This document shows, piece after piece, positions 36,389 through 47,431 of a stretch of DNA of 64,000 nt. This DNA is from Luzula sylvatica (taxonomy: Eukaryota; Streptophyta; Magnoliopsida; Poales; Juncaceae): positions 15,840,862-15,904,861 of the forward strand of contig OX326959.1 of assembly GCA_946800325.1 (NCBI GenBank), given 5' to 3'. The number at the start of each line of letters is the position of its first letter. The first letter of the stretch is position 1. Below the pieces are notes generated by a model. That model had not been told where the DNA came from and did not search any database. It saw only the letters and a list, made by a program, of their open reading frames with translations. The position numbers and the translations under genes are program-made.

Positions 36389-37523
36389 CAGGCCCGGTCC
36401 TGAGTTTTCGGAGGCCTGTGACATACTAATTAACCATAAACATGACGTTACGATAATTCAAAATTACGAAATCATATAATCTAAATTAACTTATATCCAT
36501 CCCAAATTAATCATAAACATGTGAATTTCGTACCTGTGGATGCTGGAGACTCAATTCGATGAAGGTGAAGGGCAAAATTCAACAAAGAAAATTGAAGACT
36601 CGGCGTCGGAGACTCAATTGTGCAGAGAACATCCTTGAAGATAAGTTAATTTTAATGAATGCGAAGGCCAAAATTAAAAAATACCCACGCAGAAAATCAA
36701 TCAAACTCAGGGGAATTCTAAGCAAAAAACAACAAATTAATCAAATTTACATACTAATTAATCTATTTTTGAGCCAAATTCATCGAAGAGTTACCAGTAG
36801 CAGCGATGAATTTACCCACTTTCCAGAGAATCAACCAATTTCCAACGAATCTTCGAAATTTTGGAAAATTCCAGCCAAGAATTATTAATTAACCAAATTT
36901 CCTACCCGTTTTGAGCCAAAATCTACGAATGAGAAGGCCAAATAACCCAATTCCAAGTTTCTTGAACTGAGACGAATGCTGAGGTGAAATCTGAAGACGC
37001 AAAAAGAAGTTTGAAGACGAGATGATCGTGAAGCGAGTGGATATGGCAAACCCCGAGGTCTGGAGTGGCGAGGCAACAACAATTCTGACATCTTTGTGGC
37101 AGCGATTGTCATCGTCTCGTCTGGCGAAGCGACTCTCGTCATGTCGCGCTGTCCAGAGTCGTGTTGCAGTGTCTCTCTCTTGTCGTGCGTGCGTAGAATT
37201 GGTATGATATCGGATCTGAATGAGTTACCTAACGCTATTACATAAAAAAAAGGGACTGGTTTTATGATATATCATGTATAATTATAACTAATCTTAAATA
37301 AAAAAGAGCAATGATAGGTACACATAAACCGACCACAAATTTGACACAAATACATAAGTTTGTGTCATTAATTGTATTATAAATCAAACATAAACTTATA
37401 TATTTGTGTCAAATTTGTGGTCGGTTTATGTGTACCTATCATTACTCAATAAAAAAAGGAGGCCCGTAGAAAAGGGAGGCCTGTGACCTGGGCCAACTCG
37501 GCCAAAGCCCAGGTCCGGTCCTG
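36389..37523. mobile_element. Non-autonomous hAT element, 1135 bp, with a nested MITE
   Basis: Perfect 8-bp target duplications ACTGCAAC lie at 36381-36388 and 37524-37531. The ends are CAGGCCCGGTCCTGAG and CAGGACCGGACCTGGG (13 of 16 match), and GGAGGCCTGTGAC recurs near both ends. The middle (about 36540-37210) is GC-richer, with weak frames on both strands that could be debris of a transposase or a captured exon, though no domain is visible. A 142-bp MITE sits at 37306-37447. Confidence 0.92.
37306..37447. mobile_element. MULE-like MITE, 142 bp
   Basis: The arms are near-perfect inverted repeats of about 57 bases, starting GAG(C/T)AATGATAGGTACAC and including AACCGACCACAAATTTG. It is flanked by AATAAAAAA (37297-37305 and 37448-37456), a 9-bp duplication as in Mutator-like elements, though its low complexity weakens that point. 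It must be younger than the hAT element that contains it. Confidence 0.82.
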
Positions 37524-37531
37524 ACTGCAAC

Positions 37532-38816
37532 ATATTGATCCGGTCTTATAATTTTTGTTTAGTCCCACATGTTCAAAAAAGTACTAATTAATGTTTGGGA
37601 AATTATATTTTTTTTCCCATCACACAGTTTTATTCTCGATGACATCATTGTTCCAGTTAATACAATTGTTTTTTGATTAATTAAGATTATGATTAAGAAA
37701 TTTAGATTAATCAGGATTTGAATTAACATATTTGGATTAATTAACATCTATTTCAATTGTTTAGCCCGTTTAATTATGATTTAAATTAATGAATGATGAT
37801 ATCATCGAGAGTAAAAGTTTGAAGGTATGGTAATGCTAAAAATATGCTCTCTTAATGTTTATATTGCTTCGTTGAAGGAATTTTGTGTATACTGGAAAAT
37901 ATTGAATTATGTATTATTATGTGTTACTTTGTTAACGCGTAAGAAACATGCAAATCGTTACACAAAAAAATATAAATCTAGTAAAAAACGATTATGTCAT
38001 TTGTTATACCTCTAAAAGAAATTATCGTAATTATCATACGAATTTTGAAGTTAGCAAATTTTCTTTCAGATTTTAATTTGAGCACTTGTAAAAAATTGTC
38101 TAAAAGTACATGATATAAAATATTACAACTGAATATGGCAGAATTATCAACTTAGACACATCAAAATTTTGAGCAAAACTTAACTTTTGACTTTGTATAT
38201 CTTCTATAGTTATAATTCTTAACAACATACATAGAGATGACATGTGTCTTTTATTTATTTTATTTTATTTTTTGATCAAAATTGAGTAGGCTCAAAATCC
38301 TACATTCATTATTTCATTAATTAAAAAAAGTTTACAGAGACTATACTGGAACATAATCCCATTAAATCACCTCTCTAAACATTACATTTGTCATTAGTCA
38401 AAATCCTGAAAAACAAAACTCGGAAGAGAAAGACTTGATTCCAAATCCTGATTTAGTTCCAAACTTGAATTTTAAATCCATACTTGTATTCCCATTCCTT
38501 ACCAAGAGTTGCCGACAAGAAATCCCCTGTAATAATATCTCATTACTTCTCTCTTACCCTTCTTGCAAAAATTTCTTCACCTCTCATTTCTGCTCATGGC
38601 ATCTCGCTGCCAAAATCACCATTAGTCTCGTCTCCTTCTTCTCTTTCGATCTCTTCATTGTGTTGTGTCTTCTTATTTTATTTTTTTGGTTTTGTTTATA
38701 TTGCAAACCAAATTATATTCATATACGGCAGAAAAATATAATTTGTCCCTAAACTCATTACAATATCCTTCATGAGGTGACAAAGTAAATTGATTAACAT
38801 TTATAATTGATTTAAT
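37532..38816. other. Intergenic DNA with a leader-like block at 38500-38680
   Basis: Mostly AT-rich. The stretch 38500-38680 is pyrimidine-rich (CTCTTTCGATCTCTTC type), like a plant 5' leader, with a short ATG frame at about 38596 that stops after nine codons. A 105-codon frame overlaps it but has no recognisable features. It could be a promoter fragment. Confidence 0.3.
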
Positions 38817-39340
38817 TAAATGTTAATTGATATGTTTAAATAACACATCAATAAATTATAATATGTTAATTGACGTGTCAATTCAATTAAACGATCAATT
38901 AAATCGTTAAATGAGACAATCAATAATACCAATCAACATACTTATTCCTCTCTTGACGCCTCATCAAGGATGTTATTTTTGTGTTACTATATATAATTCC
39001 CGTATGAAACTATGACTCGGTTGTTAATTTCTTATAATATAATTTACAATTGTGTTTTTTTAAAAATAAAATTAATTTTTAGTTAAATGTTAATTGATAC
39101 GTTTAATTAACACATCAATAAATTATAATATGTCAATATTAGTAAATGTTAATTGACGTGTCAATTTATTTAAACAATCAATTAAATCGTTAAATGAGAC
39201 AATCAATACTACCAATCAACCTACTTAATCATCTCTTGTCGCCTCATCAAGGATGTTATTTTTGTGTTACTATATATAATATTTGTATGAAACTATGACT
39301 CAGTTGTTAATGTCTTATAATATAATTAACAATTGTGTTT
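38817..39340. repeat. Tandem duplication, unit about 267 bp
   Basis: Two adjacent copies begin TAAATGTTAATTGATA(T/C)G at 38817 and 39084. Both carry AAATCGTTAAATGAGACAAT, GCCTCATCAAGGATGTTATT and GAAACTATGACTC in order. Shorter related blocks (GAGATGACATGTGTC) flank the pair at about 38232 and 39493. Confidence 0.85.
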
Positions 39341-39589
39341 TTATAAAAAAAAAAATAATGGATGACATTTTAAATATATATTTCGGTTTTCTTGTATTAT
39401 TGACGATTTTCTTTTATTGGTTTTGATGTTTCAATTATGACATGTTATATTTTATTTATTTATTTATAGTTATAATCTTGAACAAGATACAAGGAGATGA
39501 CATGTGTCACTAAATTTTTTTTGGTTTTGTTTATAGGAGCATTTATGCATGTAACCCATTATGGGATGAAAATTCGAAAAATAACCCTC

Positions 39590-40075
39590 TTTTCAAAAAA
39601 TTACAAAGAAGCCCTTAAATTATTCGTAAGCATGGTAATAGAAGGAATTAAACCAAACGAATTTGGGTTCTTTTGCATCGTTAATTCATGCACCGAATCA
39701 GGCGATCTTAAAATGGGTCGAATGATTCACGGGTACCTAACCCGTCTCGGCTACGACTCGGATCCATTTACTGTGAATTCATTGCTCGATATGTATGCAA
39801 CGTTAGGAGAATTACACAAGGCGAAAATAATATTAAAAAATATTAATAACCCCGATATTATTTTATGGAATGCGTTCGTTGCAGGGTGTGTGCTTCATGG
39901 GCACGATTCTATGGCTTTGCACTTGTTAAAGCCAAAGGACATGAGACATTGAGATCACACGAAATTATTCCGAATCTTTATACTTCGTCTAGTATTTTAA
40001 AAGGTTGTGCGAGTATAGACGAATTGGATTTAGGCAAACAAATTCACGGGTATTTCAATCTAAATAGAAGACGAG
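39590..40075 (+). pseudogene. Internal fragment of the DYW PPR gene, frameshifted
   Basis: The fragment corresponds to residues about 217-364 of the PPR protein at 44469 (YKEALKLFVSM, GIKPNEFGF, MIHGYLTRLGYDSDPFTVNS, then RSHEIIPNLYT and KQIHGYF). At about 39930-39955 two small insertions totalling 14 bases shift the frame. Substitutions such as a phenylalanine replacing a conserved serine are also present. Sequence before 39590 and after 40060 is unrelated to the gene, so it has no start context, no DYW domain and no function as a PPR factor. Confidence 0.92.
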
Positions 40076-40089
40076 GATTTTTGGTTTAA

Positions 40090-40734
40090 TTATCCACCAA
40101 AAATGTTTTTTATTATTAAAAAATTTCATGAAATAAATTTCTTTAGTTAAATTCATTTGATTTTCTATAAATTAATCTAAGAATATTTTAATTTTATTTA
40201 GACGTAGCGGGCTACAAAAACTACAGCGCACATCGTTTTGTCTCTAAACTAAGATATATCGATGTAGTTAGGCGTTTAGCAAAGTCATTTGCAACAATTG
40301 TGAACACACATAAACAAAAATCAATTGTGAACTTAAATTTAAACAACATGAATTACTCTAATACAACTCTTCGCAACATTTAACTAAAACAACAATTATT
40401 AATAATTTTCCATGAAAACTAATGTAAACACGTTAAAGAATTATTATCATTTTCCATTGTAGTAGAATTATTATCTCTTTCCATTTGCGTGCACATCAAT
40501 GAGTGTGATAAAGATATAATTACAACATTAAATTTGAAAAAAATTAAAAGAACATAAATACTCAGTGTTCCGTATTATTATAAAACTAACATTAGAGTAT
40601 GTGAGGGAGATCAAATATTCTAGCTAAATTGTATCCGCTCGATGAAAAGAAGATGTTGCGGTATCTTGATATCGTGGGACACAATGACACATTGTATTGA
40701 TATCTTGATAAAAGTTGCGAATTCGATTGTAGAG
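40090..40734. other. Intergenic AT-rich DNA
   Basis: Nothing recognisable beyond short matches to PPR-upstream sequence at about 40380-40440 (TAACTAAAACAACAA, TAAACACGTTAAAG), which also occur near 25510-25570. Confidence 0.35.
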
Positions 40735-41000
40735 ATATCAACTACAATCAAATTATTCAGAATGATTTTTTCCAATATCTTAATTAAAAATACATAATTC
40801 AGTTTTAAACACTATTTTATTGTCAAAACCAATTACAATATCCTTAGCCCCTTACTATTGGCAATTTTCTATGCGTTTTCATAAAATATATAAGGCACCT
40901 CTTTGCCATATATATATTTGAAGTAAATGCAAAATGAATGATGATGCCACTCATAAGATGCCTTCTAACTGTTTAGTCATGAACTAGTTATTATGTCCTT
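40735..41000 (+). repeat. Dispersed repeat family A, copy 8
   Basis: All the core blocks are in order, including AAATATATAAGGCACCTCTT and GAAGTAAATGCAAAATGAAT. The 41001-41524 stretch that follows is AT-rich and holds no supported gene. Confidence 0.75.
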
Positions 41001-41754
41001 ATATTTCTTAATTGTTCCTAAAGAAATATACTAAAAAATAGCAGAAAAAAAATGTATTCACGAAAATTGACAGGTGCAGCTCGTGCTGTTAAGAAAAAAC
41101 ATTCTTTTCGCGTCACTTTTGATGTATAAAAATGTATTAAAGAGGTTGTGATGCAAGAAATATCTTCATTGTTGAGGAAGGAAGGATCCTCAGCAATGAA
41201 GAAATTTGAGCACTATATATGGTCTCACAAGATCCATGAATATTGAGATGATTTGTCAAAAAAGATAGCATGATATGAACCATTATCCATGATCAAAGGT
41301 TTTGTTAAGAAAGAAAAAGCAATTCGATTTAATTATAAATGATCAAAATAGAGTGGGCTCACAAGTCCCACATCTATTGCTTAATTAATAATTCGATTTA
41401 ATTATACATGTCTTTGGATGTAGTCCTTGCAATTGTGTTGTTTGTTCGTAGTTGTTCTTTGCGAAATGAAATGTAAAATGAAAAAGTTGTGCAACACAGT
41501 GTCGAAAATCTGACGCGAATAAATTATTATTAATGATAGTAATAATTTTAGGAAAATTCCTGTTTTTTCAGCCTTCCACGTCATCAATGTGTTCTCAGCC
41601 ATCCCATTCAGGGTTAAATTTTCAGTTGATCTCAGCTGTTCAAAATATCGTGAACCTTGTTCTTGAACACCAACACATATTAATTAATTATTCCTATGCT
41701 GGTCCACACAGCACCAATTTCATTCAAATTTGTAGGATTGGACCCCACATATAT

Positions 41755-41965
41755 AACCAACATATATATATAGAAAGCTTTTTCTCTTTCTTCTCAATGC
41801 TCTGTCGAATCACAAACCCTAGGTCGTGAGTGGCGATTTCTGGCCAGCATTATTCCGACGACCTTCGACCTTTAATCCTGGCGACGGAACCTAGAAGAAA
41901 ACGTGGCGACGTTCACACCGAGTACGTGAACTCCCCTCCCTCTCTTCTCATTTGTGCGAGTAAGT
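41755..41965 (+). promoter_or_regulatory. Promoter/first-exon-like block in Helitron 2
   Basis: A TATATATATAGAAAG TATA-like motif is followed by a CTTTCTCTTTCTTCTC leader and CACAAACCCTAG. A GC-rich stretch then ends in a donor-like GCGAGTAAGTAA near 41960. No open frame of useful length starts here. The position and orientation match the gene-like blocks in Helitrons 1 and 3. Confidence 0.45.
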
Positions 41966-42719
41966 AATTTTTTGCAACATGTAATTTTTGTTCTTTCTAC
42001 GCATAGTAAAAAGAATGTCCATGTTGTATTCTTTGTTCATGAGTATTCATTTTGATATATTAATATAAATTTCTCTTATTATTTGTCGAAAAGCTAACAT
42101 GTAATTTTGTTTTCATGCCATGGAAAGAAAAAGAAAAAAGCCTTACATTAAATTTTTCTTATGACATGGAAAAAAAAATTGGACATTGTATTCTTTGTTG
42201 ACTACTAATGAGAAAAAGAACAAATAACATATGCAAGAAGATAGTTATAATCATATACAAAAAAAAAATCCATTGAGTTTTCTGTTGTGAGAAAAAACAA
42301 AAAAAAATCCAGAAAATTGTCCATATAATTTCAAATTTCAAGATACAAACATTATATCCGTGTTCGATTTATATTGTTATAACGACATGCTTGTCAAGTT
42401 TTGCTTTCGTACAAAAAAAATTCATTTTAGTATTTTTTTGTCTGACAAGAAATAAACAAAATATACTAAAAATTAAGTTTATGATAATTCAAAACACAAA
42501 TATAAAAAATTAAGTTTCTGAAAATTCAAGACACAAATACTGCTTGCATTTTATTTGTATTTGATTGATATACTCATGACAAGATCGTTTTCAACTCTTG
42601 ATTTACAGCAAAACAATGTTACATCGTCGGTGATGTATAATAAAAAATAAGTAGTTTGTATCGTGAGAAATGTCTTAATTGTTCGGGAAAGCCGGATCCC
42701 AAACAATCATGGTATTTCT

Positions 42720-43640
42720 ACATTACAAATTCAAAGGATCCGTATATACTGAGACAATCGAGATCAGAAAAAAAAAAAATACATGAGTTCGATTTCAAAT
42801 ACAAAACATTAACACACAAACAATTGGCATAATTGAACACATGATCCAAATAAAAAACTACGAAGGCAACGTGCGGAATGAGAACACCAAACATATATGT
42901 GAACAGGAACACGAGCACAAACACGATTATCAACAAACAACTATGAATCATGAATACATATGTGATGAACAATGCGCAAAGTGAAATATACATCCAAAAA
43001 CCAAAAATAAATAAATATGAAAATGGGTACAAATGTTAATACAAGTATGAAAAGCGTTGCACAATAAATAAACCAATACATTATAGCGCATGAGGTTTTT
43101 GTTTTTAATGAAAACTCTTCGATCGTTCGTTGTTCATGAAAATTAAATATATACGAATTTACTCTTGACTCATATTATTCATGTAGATATTTGATCGCAA
43201 AATAACGACACAAATTTAGAAGCTCCGAGTTTACTCCTTGACATATTTCATTACGAAATAACCATACATAATTGACAGCTCCGAGTAAATTAAAAAAATA
43301 AAACAATGAACACCATAGTAAGAACAATAAGGATTGTTGAATGTGAAATACAAAACATGAGTACATCTACAAATGCGAAATACCAAGACAAATTTGAAAT
43401 ACAAATATGATATACGAATTTGATTATAAATTACAAATATGATACGAATTTGAATAAGAATATGCTTGCGAATTACGACTCGCGAATTATGAATTATGAG
43501 CATCAAATGCATATTATGAAAATTGATATACGAAATACCAAAATACATGAAAACTAATGCGAAATGCAAATACGAGCAAAAGCACCAATACCAGTACGTA
43601 GTGACTATGAATGCAAAAATGATGATGATGATCATCATCC
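42720..43640. repeat. Cryptic hexamer satellite in Helitron 2
   Basis: A-rich variants of TACAAA, TACGAA and GAAATAC, shorter and more decayed than the array at 22140-23690, followed by a GATGATGATCATCATC tract. The several antisense frames rich in Phe/Ile/Tyr are by-products. Confidence 0.65.
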
Positions 43641-44468
43641 GCATCATGATTTTGCCGATGATGTATAAAAAATAGACAATTTTTACAACAAGAATTATTT
43701 GAATTGTTCAAGAAATCCGGCTCTTGAAAAATTCAAACGGTATTTGTTGTAAAATTTATAAATATCATGATTTACTGAGGCAAACATAAAATACTTCCGG
43801 ATTTTATTCTTGAATGAAAACGTTCGTTTGTTCGGATGTATTTATTGTGTAATATTTTAATAACGTAATTAATTAAAATTTTATGTTGTTGTAATTCTTT
43901 TGTTTCTTTTATTATTAAAACTTATCTAATGTTAACTGTTAAGTTGCGAAATATTTATGTTTTGTGTATTGTATTCCTATACGTAACGTACAATATATTC
44001 GTAATTTGTTGATACATGCATGCAATCAACATATATCATATATTTATTTAAATTCGAGAAATTATATTGAACTGCAACATTAAATAAAAAATAAAGTACC
44101 TCAAAAAAATAAAATTAAAATAAAAATTATTATATAAAAATAATCACAAACTCGAGAACACCAGTGCAACTGTCGCGCAATTGCGCGAGGAAAGAAGCTA
44201 GTGATGATAAAAGTTCCATTGTTTTCGTAAAGTTTCCAGTACATTATTGTTCAGTATTGCCATGTTTAAAGTATCTTATGTAGGATTATTTGCAAAAAGA
44301 TAATTGAGTTATTTTATGTAGCTTTTTAGAAATACACCAAAATAATTGATGTTTTTTTATACAAATCAGCAAAAAAAACTCCAATTTATTTGGAGAGAAC
44401 AAAAAAGCAGGATTACTCCACAAAACAAAACGTAAACGATGATGAACCAACAATCCACCATGGCTTAA

Positions 44469-47207
44469 ATGAAGCTTTCGTCAATCTCTTCTCTCTCCCG
44501 TCCCCCTTCGAGAACGTCATCACGTGCCATTCCTTTCTCCTCCATTGCTCTTCTTCTTCAATTCTCTGAACATAATAATATCCCTTCTTTACCCTTCATC
44601 TCACCCAACCTAAGCCTCCTTTCAACCACACAGCTCCATGGCCATTTAACCAAACTGGGCATTTCCACGTATCCACCCCAATGCAACCAATTGATCACTC
44701 TCTATTCGAAACACAGCTTTCCTTGTCACGCCTGCAAACTGTTCGACGAATTACCCAATCCGAATATAGTATCTTTTTCTTCTCTAATCTCGTGTTACTC
44801 GAGGAACCACCTTCACCGAAATGCTTTTCAAGCCTTTCGAACCATGCGGGCTAATTCTATCAGTTGTAACGAGTTCACCATACCAACCTTAATCAAATCA
44901 TGTTCCAATTCGAACAATCTTTTGATGGGAACGCAAATCCATGCAATTTCAATCATGACATGTTTAGACCAAGATATTTTCGTAACAAATGCTCTGATTA
45001 CCATGTACGCAAGTTTCGGGTTATTGGATCTTTCGAAGCGGTTATTCGATGATATATCACAAAATAGAAACGTTGTTTCTTGGAACGGATTGCTTTCTGG
45101 TTACGTTAAAAACGAAAATTACAAAGAAGCCCTTAAATTATTCGTAAGCATGGTAACAGAAGGAATTAAACCAAACGAATTTGGGTTCTCTTGCGTGGTT
45201 AATTCATGCACCGAATCAGGCAATCTCAAAACGGGTCGAATGATTCACGGGTACCTAACCCGTCTCGGCTACGACTCGGATCCATTTACTGTGAATTCAT
45301 TGCTCGATATGTATGCAAAGTTAGGAGAATTACACAAGGCAAAAATAATATTTAAAAATATTAATTCTCCAGATATTATTTCATGGAATGCGTTCATCGC
45401 AGGTTGCGTGCTTAATGGGCACGATTCTATGGCTTTGCAATTGTTAAAGGACATGAGATCACATGAAATTATTCCGAATCTATATACTTTGTCTAGTATT
45501 TTAAAAGCTTGTGCAAGTATAGGCGAACTGGATTCAGGCAAACAAATTCACGGGTATTTCATAAAAGCGAATTCGGGTTTGGATCCGTATGTGGGTTCTG
45601 GGTTAGTGGACATGTATGCAAAAACTGGGTTTTTGGATGATTCGATAAAAGCATTTAATTCGATCCAAGAAAAAGATTTGTTCACATGGAATGCCCTAAT
45701 TTCGGGATTCTCACATAACGAGAAGCATCAAGAAACCCTAAATTATTTCTCCAAAATGAGAAAATACGGTTTTGATATTAATCGTACCACATTATCGGCC
45801 TTTTTAAAATCTTCAGCTAATTTAGAAGCGAAATTCGAGACCAAAGAAGTTCATGCTCTCGCAACGAAATTAGGGTTTTTATCGAATCCACACGTGGTAA
45901 ATGGATTGATCGATTCGTATGGGAAGTGTGATTGCTTAGCGGATGCGGGTCGAATATTTCACGAGAACCCATTTGATGATGTCATCACATTTACCTCCAT
46001 GATAACCGCATTATCTCAAGGTGGCCAAGGTGAAGATGCGATTAAATTATTTTTAACAATGTTGCGAAAAAAACTCGTACTCGATTCGTTCGTGTTGAGT
46101 AGTCTTTTAAATGCATGTGCTAACTTATCTTGTTACGAACAAGGGAAACAAATTCATGGGTTTTTAATCAAGATGCGATTCATGCAGGATGAATTTATCG
46201 TAAATGCACTTGTGAACATGTACTCTAAATGTGGGAATGTAGACGAGGCGAATTTGGCATTTAATAATTTACAAGAAAAAGGGGTTGTTTCTTGGTCCGC
46301 GATGATTAGCGGTCTTGCTCAACACGGCCAAGGCAAAGAAGCCTTGGACTTATTTAAAAAAATGTTAAATCGAGGGGTCAAACCGAATAATATCACGATG
46401 ACAAGTGTCCTTTACGCGTGTAGCCACACGGGGCTCGTGAAAGAGGGTAAAGATTATTTCGATTCGATGAAAGAGAGATTTGGGATTGAAAGAACACGAG
46501 AGCATTATGCTTGCATGGTGGATTTATTAGGGCGAGCTAACAAATTGGACGAAGCAATGGAGTTAATTACGAAAATGCCCTTTGAGGCGAATGCGTCAGT
46601 ATGGGGGGCGCTTTTAGGGGCGTGTAGGGTTCATGGAAATCCCGAATTGGGAACTCGAGCCGCGGAGAAATTATTTGAATTAGAACCTGAGAAATCTGGT
46701 ACACATGTTTTGTTGGCAAATATATATGCTTCGAGTGGTAAATGGTACGAAGTGGCTCGTACCAGGCGTTTGATGAGAGAGAAAGGGGTGAAAAAGGAGC
46801 CTGCGATTAGTTGGATCGAGTTGAGAAACGAGGTGCATAAATTTATTGTAGGAGATAGAAGTCACGCTAAATCGAAGGAGATTTACGCGAAATTAGAAGA
46901 ATTAGGGGTGTTGATGGAAAAAGCAGGGTATAAACCTAATGTGGAGGTGGATTTGCACGATGTGGGGAGGAGAGAGAAAGAAGTGCTTCTCTCTCATCAT
47001 AGCGAGAGACTTGCGGTTGCATTCGGGTTGATTAGTACTCCACATGGCGTGCCGATTAGGGTTAAGAAGAATATTAGGGTTTGTAAAGATTGTCACGTTG
47101 CGATTAAATATATTTCTAAGATTGTTGAGAGAGAAATTGTAATTAGGGATATAAATCGATTCCATCATTTCAGAGATGGGATTTGCTCTTGCAATGATTA
47201 TTGGTAA
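44469..47207 (+). CDS. DYW-type pentatricopeptide repeat protein (organellar RNA editing factor candidate)
   Basis: An intact single-exon gene of 912 aa. Residues 1 to about 40 are rich in Ser, Arg and Pro with few acidic residues, like an organelle transit peptide. Residues about 60-700 are PLS-type PPR repeats (for example DIFVTNALITMYASFGLLD and VVSWNGLLSGY), followed by E/E+ motifs and a C-terminal DYW domain. The cytidine-deaminase-like signature HSE (844-846) and CKDCH (872-876) and the end CSCNDYW (906-912) are complete. By family knowledge such proteins bind a specific organellar transcript and edit C to U; the target cannot be read from here. The start is the ATG at 44469: an upstream ATG in the leader is closed by a stop. 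A Helitron ends 267 bp upstream. Truncated copies occur at 25600 and 39590. Confidence 0.95.
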   Translation: MKLSSISSLSRPPSRTSSRAIPFSSIALLLQFSEHNNIPSLPFISPNLSLLSTTQLHGHLTKLGISTYPPQCNQLITLYSKHSFPCHACKLFDELPNPNIVSFSSLISCYSRNHLHRNAFQAFRTMRANSISCNEFTIPTLIKSCSNSNNLLMGTQIHAISIMTCLDQDIFVTNALITMYASFGLLDLSKRLFDDISQNRNVVSWNGLLSGYVKNENYKEALKLFVSMVTEGIKPNEFGFSCVVNSCTESGNLKTGRMIHGYLTRLGYDSDPFTVNSLLDMYAKLGELHKAKIIFKNINSPDIISWNAFIAGCVLNGHDSMALQLLKDMRSHEIIPNLYTLSSILKACASIGELDSGKQIHGYFIKANSGLDPYVGSGLVDMYAKTGFLDDSIKAFNSIQEKDLFTWNALISGFSHNEKHQETLNYFSKMRKYGFDINRTTLSAFLKSSANLEAKFETKEVHALATKLGFLSNPHVVNGLIDSYGKCDCLADAGRIFHENPFDDVITFTSMITALSQGGQGEDAIKLFLTMLRKKLVLDSFVLSSLLNACANLSCYEQGKQIHGFLIKMRFMQDEFIVNALVNMYSKCGNVDEANLAFNNLQEKGVVSWSAMISGLAQHGQGKEALDLFKKMLNRGVKPNNITMTSVLYACSHTGLVKEGKDYFDSMKERFGIERTREHYACMVDLLGRANKLDEAMELITKMPFEANASVWGALLGACRVHGNPELGTRAAEKLFELEPEKSGTHVLLANIYASSGKWYEVARTRRLMREKGVKKEPAISWIELRNEVHKFIVGDRSHAKSKEIYAKLEELGVLMEKAGYKPNVEVDLHDVGRREKEVLLSHHSERLAVAFGLISTPHGVPIRVKKNIRVCKDCHVAIKYISKIVEREIVIRDINRFHHFRDGICSCNDYW

Positions 47208-47431
47208 TTTGGAAACCAAAAATTGCATTTTTTTTTTTTTAATTTTGTGTTGTTTAATATATTGTTCACTTAAATAAAATTTATAATCGCTATCCCCAAA
47301 ATGACGTGTTTTTTTTTCTTCTTATTTTTAAGAAAAAAAACTAACTGCATTGAAATGTATAATGTATCAAAATTAACCAAAATGGTATCATAATTAAGAA
47401 AAAAAAGTATATTTAATTATTTATCCTAATA

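Larger units (their letters stand above)
41525..44201 (+). mobile_element. Helitron 2, about 2.7 kb, non-autonomous
   Basis: The 3' end is a perfect 16-base palindrome (TCGCGCAATTGCGCGA, 44173-44188) followed by CTAG at 44198-44201 and a host T. The last kilobase matches Helitron 1 in block order: hexamer array, GCCGATGATGTA, a TTGAATTGTTCAAGA hairpin with CCGGCTCTTGAA, GATTTACTGAGGCAAA, and ATATATTTATTTAAATTCGA. The 5' end is placed at the TTATTAATGATAGTAATAAT motif near 41525 by similarity and may be off by tens of bases. A promoter-like block lies at 41755-41960. The 3' end is 267 bp upstream of the PPR start codon. Confidence 0.78.

Noticed and set aside
38435..38752. 105-codon plus frame, hydrophobic C-terminus
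   Set aside because: It has no family resemblance and overlaps pyrimidine-rich leader-like DNA; the apparent membrane segment is translation of T-rich sequence.
28156..44201. Autonomous Helitron coding Rep/helicase
   Set aside because: No frame of sufficient length or with helicase motifs is present in any of the three elements.
46902..47228. 108-codon minus frame
   Set aside because: It is antisense to the DYW domain of the PPR gene.
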